Positions 18,024 through 25,477 of a stretch of 64,000 nucleotides of DNA are shown piece after piece. The notes under the pieces were generated by a model, which did not search any database, had not been told where the DNA came from, and saw nothing but the letters and a program-made list of their open reading frames with translations. A program made the position numbers and the translations under genes. Source of the DNA: Streptomyces sp. DSM 110735 (GTDB taxonomy: Bacteria > Actinomycetota > Actinomycetes > Streptomycetales > Streptomycetaceae); the NCBI RefSeq assembly GCF_016482685.1, contig NZ_JACYHF010000024.1:24662-88661 (forward strand), given 5' to 3'. How positions within the stretch are numbered: the first letter of the stretch is position 1; each line of letters opens with the position of its first letter.

Positions 18024-19880
18024 TCAGCCGTCGATGCGGTGCTGGGTCCAGAAGGAGGTGAGGTCGGTGCTCGTGGCCGCCTGGGCGGCTGCCTTGAACT
18101 CGGCGGTGGTGGAGACGCCGTACCAGTGGGCGGTCGCGTAGTCCTTGAGCAGCTTGGTCATGGCGGTGTCGCCGATCAGGCGGCGCAGGTCGTGCAGGGC
18201 GCACTTGCCGTAGCCGTAGACGACGGTGGAGTAGCGCGAGGAGTGGGCGTCCCAGTAGGCCATCGAGTTGGTGATCTTCTCGGCGCTGGACGCCCAGGAG
18301 ACGCTGCTCCAGCAGCCCGAGCCGGTCTTGCCCTGGGCGAGGTCGGTGGCGTAGTCGGTGAAGGACTCGTCCAGCCAGGGGCTGTTGTACTCGTCGTCGC
18401 CGACGATGCCGTACCACCACTGGTGGCCGATCTCGTGGGTGAGGGCGTTGGTGGAGACCAGGTCGAGGACGAAGCCGGGGTACTCCATGCCGCCGAACCA
18501 GAAGTTGTTGTCGATGACCGCGTCCAGCTCGCCGTAGGGGTACGCCCCGAAGCGGCCCGCGTGGGCGTCGACGGCGCTCTTGGCGGTGCTGAGCATCGAC
18601 TGGGCGCTGGAGGAACTGATCCCGGAGACGGAGTAGACGTTCACCGGGACGCCGCCGGGCGAGGTACCGGAGATCTTGCTGAACGGACCGGCCGCCCAGG
18701 CGAAGTCACGCACCTTCGAGGCGGTGGCGGTGGTGACCGTACGACCGCTCGTGCCGGGGGTGTCGGTGGAGGTGCCGGTGGCGGGGACCAGCAGGGAGCT
18801 GGGGTGGTCGAGGGTGACCTTGAAGTCGGCGGCGAGCGAGTAGAAGGACTCGCCGTTGTTGGTGTACGGGTCCAGGTGCCAGCCGGAGCCGTCGCGTACG
18901 GCGAGGACGGGCAGCGCGTTGCCGATGAAGCTGAAGGCGCCGTCGTGGCCGAAGCGGTCGGCGCCGTCGGGCACGGTGATGCCGAGGTCGAAGCCGATGG
19001 TGGCGGACTGGCCCTTGGCGAGCGGCTGCGGGAGCGTGATCTTCAGCGCGGTGCAGGCCACGGTGAGGTCGCCCGCGGTGCCGCCGGTGACGTTGCCGAC
19101 CTTGACGGGCGGGGCGGAGCAGGTGCCGTGGTAGTTGTCCCAGAGCCTCAGGTAGACCTCGCCGAGCGCGTCGGACGAGGCGTTGGTGAAGGTCGCGCTC
19201 TCGTGCCCGTTCCACACGGTGCCGGTGCTGTCGCTGCTGAGGCTGACGGTGTAGTCGGGCGCGGCCGGGGTGCGGACGGTGTCGCCCGCGGGCGGGGTGG
19301 TGGTGTCGGCGGTGTCGAGGGCGACGTCGTCGAGGACGAAGCTGGTCTTCAGGCTGGAGTCCTCGGTGCCGGTGAAGGCGAGGTCGACGGTGCGGCCCGC
19401 GTACGAGGACACGTCGACGGTCTCGCGGACGTAGCCGGTGGCGTGGTCGAGGTTGGAGTAGCTCGCGAGGGTGGTGCCGCCGAGCTTCACCGTCAGTTTG
19501 TCGTAGGCGGTGGAGGAGGTGGTCTCGGCGGTGTCGACGTGCAGATAGAAGCTGAGGGTGGCGCTGCCGCAGCCGCTGGGGACCGTGACGCTCTGGGTGA
19601 GCGTGTCGGTGCGGGTGGCGCCGGTGCCGCCGAGCCAGGCGAAGGCGGAACCGCCGTGCGCGCTCTGGCCGGTACGGCTGGTGATCAGGCTGCTGGAGGA
19701 CTGGGTCCAGGGCGAGGTGCCGCTCTCGAATCCGCCGTTGCCGACGACCTGGGCCGGGGTGCAGGCGGCGACCGCCGTGGCCTCGGCGGGGCGGGCGACG
19801 GCGGAACCCGCGGGCAGGGAGAAGGCGATCAGGGCGGCGAGGGCGAGCCCGCCGAGCGCCTTGTGGGGGGTGGATCTCAC
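18024..19880 (-). CDS. Secreted M1-family metallopeptidase
   Basis: The protein has 618 residues with a typical signal peptide (MRSTPHKALGG, then LALAALIAFSLPAGSAVA). Residues about 38-190 form a carbohydrate-binding-like beta-sandwich (VVGNGGFESGTSPW, FVLDDVAL). The M1 N-terminal beta domain follows, then the gluzincin domain with GGMEYPGF (GxMEN-like) and HEIGHQWWYG with the second Glu in WLDESFTDYA, so zinc ligands and the catalytic Glu are all present. The C-terminal aminopeptidase helical repeats are short. The extra N-terminal module is unusual for intracellular PepN and fits an extracellular, surface- or glycan-associated protease. It lies downstream of a divergent region shared with the SGNH hydrolase. 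Confidence 0.93.
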   Translation of the reverse strand: MRSTPHKALGGLALAALIAFSLPAGSAVARPAEATAVAACTPAQVVGNGGFESGTSPWTQSSSSLITSRTGQSAHGGSAFAWLGGTGATRTDTLTQSVTVPSGCGSATLSFYLHVDTAETTSSTAYDKLTVKLGGTTLASYSNLDHATGYVRETVDVSSYAGRTVDLAFTGTEDSSLKTSFVLDDVALDTADTTTPPAGDTVRTPAAPDYTVSLSSDSTGTVWNGHESATFTNASSDALGEVYLRLWDNYHGTCSAPPVKVGNVTGGTAGDLTVACTALKITLPQPLAKGQSATIGFDLGITVPDGADRFGHDGAFSFIGNALPVLAVRDGSGWHLDPYTNNGESFYSLAADFKVTLDHPSSLLVPATGTSTDTPGTSGRTVTTATASKVRDFAWAAGPFSKISGTSPGGVPVNVYSVSGISSSSAQSMLSTAKSAVDAHAGRFGAYPYGELDAVIDNNFWFGGMEYPGFVLDLVSTNALTHEIGHQWWYGIVGDDEYNSPWLDESFTDYATDLAQGKTGSGCWSSVSWASSAEKITNSMAYWDAHSSRYSTVVYGYGKCALHDLRRLIGDTAMTKLLKDYATAHWYGVSTTAEFKAAAQAATSTDLTSFWTQHRIDG

Positions 19881-20259
19881 ACGCTACTCCTTTGCGAAGG
19901 CCGGGGTTTCGGCCTGCCGATGACCGAGTCCGGCCGGAGTGCGCCGGCGCGGCCGTGGGGTGGGGCTGCGCGATGGCCGTGCGGGGTGCCCCCTCGGTGA
20001 GGAGGGGGCGGCCGGGGCAAGCGTGACAGATCTGACCTGCTCATGCCAGAGGCGCCCGCGCTTCCCCGGCGGACGGCACCGCCGGTGCCGCCGATGCCGC
20101 CGGTGCCGCCGGTGCCGCCGGTGCCGCCGGTGCCCCGGAGCGTGAAGGGCGGTCAATCACCGTGTGCGGAAAGTGTGTTCACGCGTCTGGCACCGTGGAG
20201 CTACCCGGCGGTATACAGACCCGGTCGCACGTGATGGGCTGTCAGGTGGGGAGGACTCC
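19881..20259. other. 379-bp divergent intergenic region with a hairpin and a minisatellite
   Basis: The region separates the M1 peptidase (minus) from the SGNH hydrolase (plus). It contains an 8-bp hairpin (19988-19995 with 20002-20009, loop GGTGAG) and the 9-nt repeat array at 20079-20134. The stretch 20150-20235 is less GC-rich (GTGCGGAAAGTGTGTTCACG, GGTATACAGACC) and is the likely promoter area of the SGNH hydrolase; TATACA at about 20211-20216 could be its -10 box. Short open frames across the repeat encode only Pro-Val-Pro runs and have no ribosome site. Confidence 0.5.
20079..20134. repeat. 9-nt minisatellite, about six copies of GCCGCCGGT
   Basis: The unit GCCGCCGGT (read in any phase) is repeated about six times, with one variant copy (GCCGCCGAT). 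It sits between divergent genes, about 125 bp before the SGNH hydrolase start. If translated it would give repeated Pro-Pro-Val, but no start or ribosome site supports that. Confidence 0.85.
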
Positions 20260-21165
20260 ATGGCGAACCGCGCACGGAAACAGGGCACTTCACGGAAGTG
20301 GGTCGGTCTGGTGGGCGCGGCGCTGGGGGGTTGTGCCCTGGTCGCCGGGTCGGTGGTGCCGGCGTCCGCGCATGCCGGGCACGGGCAGGTCCGTTATGTG
20401 GCGCTCGGGGACTCCTACACCTCCGGACCGCTCATCCCCCGTCAGGTGGACGCGAGTTGTGCGCGCTCCGATCAGAACTACCCCTCGCTGGTGGCGGAGC
20501 GCACACGGGTGGACGGCTTCGTCGACGTGAGCTGTTCGGGGGCGACCACGGCGGAGATGTGGCAGGCACAGGGAGCCAATCCGCCGCAACTCGACGCGCT
20601 CACCCGGAACACCGACCTCGTCACCGTGCAGATCGGCGGCAACGACGTCGGCTTCGGCTCGATCATCTCCACCTGCGCCAGGCTCGGCGCGCCGGAGCCG
20701 GACGGCAATCCCTGCGAGCGGTCCTACCGGGACGCCGGGTACGACGAGTTGGCGCTCACCGTGGCACGCACCGCGCCGAAGATCGACCGGGTGCTGCGCG
20801 CCGTCCACGCCCGGGCGCCGCACGCGCGGGTGCTGCTCGTGGGGTACCCGGATCTGCTGCCCGACGACGGCACCGGCTGCTTCCCCGACGTGCCGTTCGC
20901 GCGCGGCGACTTCCGCTATCTGCGGGACACCGAGAAGCGGCTCAACCTGATGCTGCGGCTGGTCGCCGCCTGGAACCGGGTCGGGTACGTCGACACCTAC
21001 GGTCCCACCGTCGGGCACGACATGTGCAAGGCGCCCGAGGACCGCTGGATCGAGCCGTTGAAGCCTGCCGCGCCCGCCGCCCCGGCGCACCCCAACGCGC
21101 GCGGCGAGGCGGCGATGGCGCAGGCCGTGCTGGAGACGGTGGGGCGGGGGCACGGCAGGCGCTGA
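20260..21165 (+). CDS. Secreted SGNH/GDSL hydrolase (lipase/esterase)
   Basis: ATG 20260 has a strong ribosome site (GGGGAGGA, 5 nt spacing) and gives 301 residues. A signal peptide covers about 1-36 (WVGLVGAALGGCALVAGS, cleavage near ASAHA). The four SGNH blocks are visible: GDSYTSG (block I, catalytic Ser), CSGATT (block II Gly), GGNDVGFG (block III Asn) and HPNARGEAAMA (block V His) near the end. Cysteines occur in pairs (SCARSD, DVSCSG, STCARLG, NPCERS, GTGCFPD, HDMCKA), which fits the three disulfides seen in secreted streptomycete lipases of this family. The natural substrate is unknown. Confidence 0.93.
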   Translation: MANRARKQGTSRKWVGLVGAALGGCALVAGSVVPASAHAGHGQVRYVALGDSYTSGPLIPRQVDASCARSDQNYPSLVAERTRVDGFVDVSCSGATTAEMWQAQGANPPQLDALTRNTDLVTVQIGGNDVGFGSIISTCARLGAPEPDGNPCERSYRDAGYDELALTVARTAPKIDRVLRAVHARAPHARVLLVGYPDLLPDDGTGCFPDVPFARGDFRYLRDTEKRLNLMLRLVAAWNRVGYVDTYGPTVGHDMCKAPEDRWIEPLKPAAPAAPAHPNARGEAAMAQAVLETVGRGHGRR

Positions 21166-21199
21166 ACCCACGCCCAACCGCGCCGCCGTCAGCGGGAGT

Positions 21200-22840
21200 T
21201 CAGTCGCCGAGCGCCGCCAGCACCACCGACTGCGCCTCCTCCTGCACCCGGGCCAGATGGTCCGGACCGAGGAAGGACTCGGCGTACACCTTGTACACGT
21301 CCTCGGTGCCGGACGGTCGCGCCGCGAACCAGGCGTTCTCCGTGGTGACCTTGATGCCGCCGATGGGGGCGCCGTTGCCGGGCGCCTCGGTGAGGACGGC
21401 GGTGACCGGCTCGCCCGCGAGGGTGTCGGCGGTGACCTGGGCCGGGGAGAGCTTGGCCAGCAGCGCCTTCTGCTCACGGGTGGCGGGGGCGTCGATGCGG
21501 GCGTAGGCGGGTTCCCCGAAGCGCTCGGTGAGGTCCGCGTAGTGCGCGGAGGGGGTGCGCCCGGTGACGGCGGTGATCTCGGAGGCGAGCAGCGCGAGCA
21601 GGATGCCGTCCTTGTCGGTGGTCCACACCGAGCCGTCGCGGCGCAGGAAGGACGCGCCCGCCGACTCCTCGCCGCCGAAGCCGAGGTCGCCGCTGAGCAG
21701 CCCGTCCACGAACCACTTGAAGCCGACCGGGACTTCGACGAGGCGGCGGCCGAGGTCGGCGGCCACCCGGTCGATCATCGAGGAGGAGACGAGGGTCTTG
21801 CCGACGCCGGTCGCCTGCGGCCACTGCTCGCGGTGCTTGTAGAGGTAGCCGATGGCGACCGCGAGGTAGTGGTTGGGGTTCATCAGACCGGCGTCCGGGG
21901 TGACGATGCCGTGCCGGTCGGCGTCGGCGTCGTTGCCGGTGGCCAGCGCGAACCGGTCGCGCTGCTCGATGAGCGACGCCATCGCGTACGGCGAGGAGCA
22001 GTCCATGCGGATCTTGCCGTCCCAGTCCAGCGTCATGAACCGCCAGGTGGGGTCGGTGTGCGGGTTGACCACGGTGAGGTCGATGCCGTGCTCGTCGGCG
22101 ATCCTCCCCCAGTACGCGACGGAGGCGCCGCCGAGCGGGTCGGCGCCGATGCGCAGCCCGGCGTCCCGGACCGCGTCCAGGTTCAGCACGCTGGGCAGCT
22201 CGCGGACGTAGGCGCCGAGGAAGTCGTACCGCCCTGTGGTGTCGGCGGCGAGCGCGTGGGCGTACGGGATGCGGCGTACGTCCTTCAGACCGCCCGCGAT
22301 GATCTGGTTGGCGCGGTCCTGGATCCACGAGGTGGCGTCCGAGCCCGCCGGGCCGCCGTTGGGCGGGTTGTACTTGAAGCCGCCGTCGGCGGGCGGGTTG
22401 TGCGAGGGCGTGACGACGACGCCGTCCGCGAGACCCGTCGTGCGGTCCCGGTTGTGGGTGAGGATCGCGAGGGAGACGGCGGGGGTGGGCGTGTAGCCGT
22501 CCTCGCTGTCGATCAGGACGGTGACGCCGTTCGCGGCGAACACCTCCAAGGCGGTGACCTTCGCGGGCTCGGAGAGGGCGTGCGTGTCGGCGCCGAGGAA
22601 CAGCGGTCCGTCGATGCCCCGCTCGGCGCGGTACTCGCAGATGGCCTGGCTGGTGGCGGCGATGTGGTCCTCGTTGAAGGCCGTCGCCAGGGACGAGCCC
22701 CGGTGCCCCGAGGTCCCGAACGCGACCCGCTGCCCCGGGTCCGCCGGGTCCGGGTGCAGCGCGTAGTACGCCGTGACCAGCCGGGCCACGTCGACAAGGT
22801 CCTCGGGACCGGCGAGAGCGCCGGCTCGCTCGTGCGGCAT
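21200..22840 (-). CDS. pgm: Phosphoglucomutase, alpha-D-glucose phosphate-specific
   Basis: The enzyme interconverts glucose-1-phosphate and glucose-6-phosphate, linking glycogen and trehalose stores to glycolysis. ATG 22840 with GGAGGAG 7 nt upstream gives 546 residues, the E. coli-type Pgm length. The active-site phosphoserine loop is VVVTPSHNPPADGGFKYNPP. Metal binding is GNDADADRHG. The sugar-specificity loop is FGGEESAGASFLRRDG, and the phosphate-binding C-terminal loop is FAARPSGTEDVYKVYAES. An in-frame start at 22897 would add 19 residues without a ribosome site. Confidence 0.96.
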   Translation of the reverse strand: MPHERAGALAGPEDLVDVARLVTAYYALHPDPADPGQRVAFGTSGHRGSSLATAFNEDHIAATSQAICEYRAERGIDGPLFLGADTHALSEPAKVTALEVFAANGVTVLIDSEDGYTPTPAVSLAILTHNRDRTTGLADGVVVTPSHNPPADGGFKYNPPNGGPAGSDATSWIQDRANQIIAGGLKDVRRIPYAHALAADTTGRYDFLGAYVRELPSVLNLDAVRDAGLRIGADPLGGASVAYWGRIADEHGIDLTVVNPHTDPTWRFMTLDWDGKIRMDCSSPYAMASLIEQRDRFALATGNDADADRHGIVTPDAGLMNPNHYLAVAIGYLYKHREQWPQATGVGKTLVSSSMIDRVAADLGRRLVEVPVGFKWFVDGLLSGDLGFGGEESAGASFLRRDGSVWTTDKDGILLALLASEITAVTGRTPSAHYADLTERFGEPAYARIDAPATREQKALLAKLSPAQVTADTLAGEPVTAVLTEAPGNGAPIGGIKVTTENAWFAARPSGTEDVYKVYAESFLGPDHLARVQEEAQSVVLAALGD

Positions 22841-23034
22841 GAGTCCGCTCCTCCGCATAGGTGTGTTCGACGGGGTGATCGAACGCTCTGAGCCCATCTT
22901 TCCTCGTCATGGGCCCGCCATGCGCGTACGCGCCGGGTCGGCCGCCGCCCGGCGCGTTGTGCGGGCGCCTGTCGTGGCTCCGCTGTGGCTCCGCTGTGGC
23001 TCTGTCTCGCCTCCGTCGTGGCTCTGTCCGGCGG

Positions 23035-23838
23035 TTATCGCGGCTTGCGTCCGACCGCCGCGTACAGCGGCAGGCTCGCGCCCTGGCGCTGGTCGGCGGA
23101 GTCGGGGCGCCAGTCGCTGACGAACGCGATGCCCGGGTCCAGCAGCTCCAGTCCGGAGAGGAACTCCGCGAACTCCGCCCGGGAGCGCACCGCCACCGGG
23201 GTGCCGCCGCGCCGGTAGACGTCGGCCACGGCGTTCCAGGTATCCGGGTCGGTGTCGGCGGTGGCGTGCGAGAGGACGAGGTGACTCCCTGCCGGGAGCG
23301 GGTCGAGCAGCTCGCGGACCAGGTCGAGGGCGCCGTACTCGTCGGGGACCAGATGGAGCAGGGCGACCATGGAGAGCGCCACCGGCTCGTCGAAGTCCAG
23401 GATCTCCCGCGCGGCCTCGACGATCTTCCCGGGCTCGCGGACGTCCGCCTGGAGGTACGCGGTACGTCCCTCGGGCGCGCTGGTGAGCAGAGCCTGGGCG
23501 TGGCGCAGCACGATGGGGTCGTTGTCGACGTAGACGACCTTGGACTCGGGTCCGACCGCCTGGACGACCTGGTGCAGGTTCGGGTCGGTCGGGATGCCGG
23601 TGCCGATGTCGAGGAACTGCCGTACCCCGAGACCGGCCAGGGCGCGCGCGGCTCGCACCATGAACTGCCGGTTGGCCCGCGCCAGTTCGGGCACCTGCGG
23701 GAACAGCGCCTGGACCTGTTCGGCCGCCGCCCAGTCCACCGGGTAGTTGTCCTTGCCGCCGAGGTACCAGTCGTACATCCGGGCGGCGTGCGGCTTGCTG
23801 GTGTCGATGACGGGCGGCTGGGTCTCGGCGTCGGACAC
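23035..23838 (-). CDS. SAM-dependent methyltransferase of the Methyltransf_19 (DUF574) type
   Basis: The start at GTG 23838 is preceded by GAGGAG and gives 267 residues. The fold signature is FLDIGTGIPTDPNLHQV (SAM-binding glycine loop near residue 80), VVYVDNDPIVLRHAQALL (motif II acid) and AYLQADVREP. The N-terminus (ARMYDWYLGGKDNYPVD) is characteristic of this actinobacterial family, which is expanded in Streptomyces. Substrates are unknown. It is divergent from the acetyltransferase gene, with a 139-bp shared promoter region. Confidence 0.9.
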   Translation of the reverse strand: MSDAETQPPVIDTSKPHAARMYDWYLGGKDNYPVDWAAAEQVQALFPQVPELARANRQFMVRAARALAGLGVRQFLDIGTGIPTDPNLHQVVQAVGPESKVVYVDNDPIVLRHAQALLTSAPEGRTAYLQADVREPGKIVEAAREILDFDEPVALSMVALLHLVPDEYGALDLVRELLDPLPAGSHLVLSHATADTDPDTWNAVADVYRRGGTPVAVRSRAEFAEFLSGLELLDPGIAFVSDWRPDSADQRQGASLPLYAAVGRKPR

Positions 23839-23977
23839 GGAGGGGTCTCCTCTGCGGGGGCGGCGGTGGCGCGTGACGGCGTGGCGGCTGCATCCTGCCA
23901 TGTCACGGGGGCGCCCGTCAGACCCGTCGCCACGTCAACTCCGTTCGCACGGCGGCTGGTTGTGCCACCATGACCCG

Positions 23978-24538
23978 GTGCTGATCGACATCCCCGCCGC
24001 TCCCCCGCGCCCGGCCCTCCGGCTGCGGCGCTGGGATTCCGCCGACGCCGCCGCGCTGACCCGTCTGGAGCGGGACGAGGCGCTGCGCCGCTGGACGAGT
24101 TTCCCGGCTCTCGCGGACGCGGCGGACGCCGGGCGGTGGATCGAGGAGCAGCGGCGCGCGTGGGAGTCCGGGGAGCGCTTCGCCTTCGCGGTGCTGGAGC
24201 CGGACGCGCGCCTGGTCGGACACGTCGTCCTCAAGGTCGCCTCACCCGGGGACGGCACCGCCGAGGTGGGCTACTGGACCGCCGCCCACGCGCGGGGCCG
24301 GGGGGTGGCTCCGCGCGCGGTGGCGGCGCTGACCGCGTGGGCGGTCCGGGAGGGTCGGACGCGGCTGGAGCTGGTGCACCAGGCGGACAACGCGGCGTCC
24401 TGCCGGGTCGCCGTCAAGTGCGGGTACAAGCTCGCCGCGACACTCGCCCCGGCGCCGCCCGCGTACCCGGTCGAGGGGCATGTGCACGTGTGGGGCGGGA
24501 CGCGCCCTGCTAGGGCCTGTCCGGCGGACAGGCCCTAG
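23978..24538 (+). CDS. GNAT-family N-acetyltransferase (RimJ/RimL-like)
   Basis: GTG 23978 gives 186 residues that begin LIDIPAAPPRPALRLRRWDSADAA in the usual way for RimJ/RimL-type acetyltransferases. The acetyl-CoA binding region is VGYWTAAHARGRGVAPRAVAALTAW (R/Q-x-x-G-x-G/A loop), followed by RLELVHQADNAASCRVAVKCGY, the conserved Asn-x-x-S motif. The acceptor is unknown. The stop codon lies in the 3' arm of a terminator hairpin and overlaps the stop of the converging SDR gene within the tetramer CTAG (24535-24538). Confidence 0.88.
   Translation: MLIDIPAAPPRPALRLRRWDSADAAALTRLERDEALRRWTSFPALADAADAGRWIEEQRRAWESGERFAFAVLEPDARLVGHVVLKVASPGDGTAEVGYWTAAHARGRGVAPRAVAALTAWAVREGRTRLELVHQADNAASCRVAVKCGYKLAATLAPAPPAYPVEGHVHVWGGTRPARACPADRP
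24510..24538. terminator. Bidirectional terminator overlapping both convergent stop codons
   Basis: CTAGGGCCTGTCC (24510-24522) pairs perfectly with 24526-24538 around a 3-nt loop. The hairpin ends exactly at the stop codons of the plus-strand acetyltransferase and the minus-strand SDR, so the last codons of the acetyltransferase form part of the stem. Confidence 0.8.
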
Positions 24539-25329
24539 GGCAGGATCGCGTCCACGTAGCCGCCGTCCACGCGCAGCGCGCCGCCCGTCGTGGCGGACGC
24601 CTGGTCGGAGCTGAGGTAGACGACCATGTTGGCGATCTCCTCGGGCTCGATCAGGCGCTGGAGCAGGGACTGGGGGCGGTACTCGCGCATGAAGACCTGC
24701 TGCGCCTCGTCCCAGGGGAGGTCGCGGTCGACGAGTTCGTACACGAAGTCCTCGACGCCGCCGGTGTGGGTGGGTCCGGCGATGACGGAGTTGACGGTGA
24801 CGCCGGTGCCCGCCGCCTTCTTGGCGAAGCCCCGGCTCACCGCGAGCAGGGCGGTCTTGGACATGCCGTACTGGATCATCTCGGCGGGGATGACGATCGC
24901 CGAGTCGCTGGCGATGTACTGCACCCGTCCCCAGCCACGCTCGGTCATGCCGGGGAGGTAGAGCCGGGTGAGGCGGACGGCGGCGAGGACGTTGATCTCG
25001 AAGTAGCGCCGCCACTCCTCGTCGGTGATCTCCAGCGGGTCGGCGGTGCCGAAGATGCCGAGGTTGTTGACGAGGATGTCCACGTCAGGCAGCTCGCTCT
25101 TCAGCCGTTCGGCGCCCTCCTCGGTGGAGACGTCGGCGGCGGCCGCCGTGAACTCGCCGTCCGGGACCTGCTCGGCGAGGGTCGCGATGGCGGCGGAGAC
25201 CCGGTCGGCGTCACGTCCGTTGACAGCCACGCGGGCCCCGGCGCGGGCGAGTCCGGCGGCGATGGCGGCGCCGATGCCCTGCGTCGAGCCGGTGACCAGC
25301 GCGGTGCGTCCTGTGAGATCGATGTGCAT
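24535..25329 (-). CDS. SDR-family oxidoreductase
   Basis: ATG 25329 gives 264 residues that start at the Rossmann fold: TGRTALVTGSTQGIGAAIA (TGxxxGxG cofactor site near residue 13), DILVNNLGIFG (NNAG-like), and a catalytic set with Ser (YIASDSAIV), Tyr-x-x-x-Lys (YGMSKTALLAVSRG) and a GPTHTGG loop. The Asn-Gly-Arg-Asp after beta-2 (VAVNGRDADR) suggests NADP. It looks like an oxidoreductase of the 3-ketoacyl-ACP reductase type; its substrate is unknown. It may be transcribed alone. Confidence 0.9.
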   Translation of the reverse strand: MHIDLTGRTALVTGSTQGIGAAIAAGLARAGARVAVNGRDADRVSAAIATLAEQVPDGEFTAAAADVSTEEGAERLKSELPDVDILVNNLGIFGTADPLEITDEEWRRYFEINVLAAVRLTRLYLPGMTERGWGRVQYIASDSAIVIPAEMIQYGMSKTALLAVSRGFAKKAAGTGVTVNSVIAGPTHTGGVEDFVYELVDRDLPWDEAQQVFMREYRPQSLLQRLIEPEEIANMVVYLSSDQASATTGGALRVDGGYVDAILP

Positions 25330-25477
25330 GGGCGAACGGGTTCCCTTCGGCTCCGGATACGACACCTGGCCCCCAGTGTGCGGGCGCCGGGCGCCGGAAC
25401 CGGTGAAGGGCGGACCTACGGCGGGGCGGCCCGGGTCATCCGGTCCGCCCCGCCCGCTGCCTTGTCTCGTACCGTCG

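Noticed and set aside
20043..20234. 63-codon Pro-Val-Pro peptide over the minisatellite
   Set aside because: No ribosome site and no plausible fold; it overlaps the SGNH promoter region.
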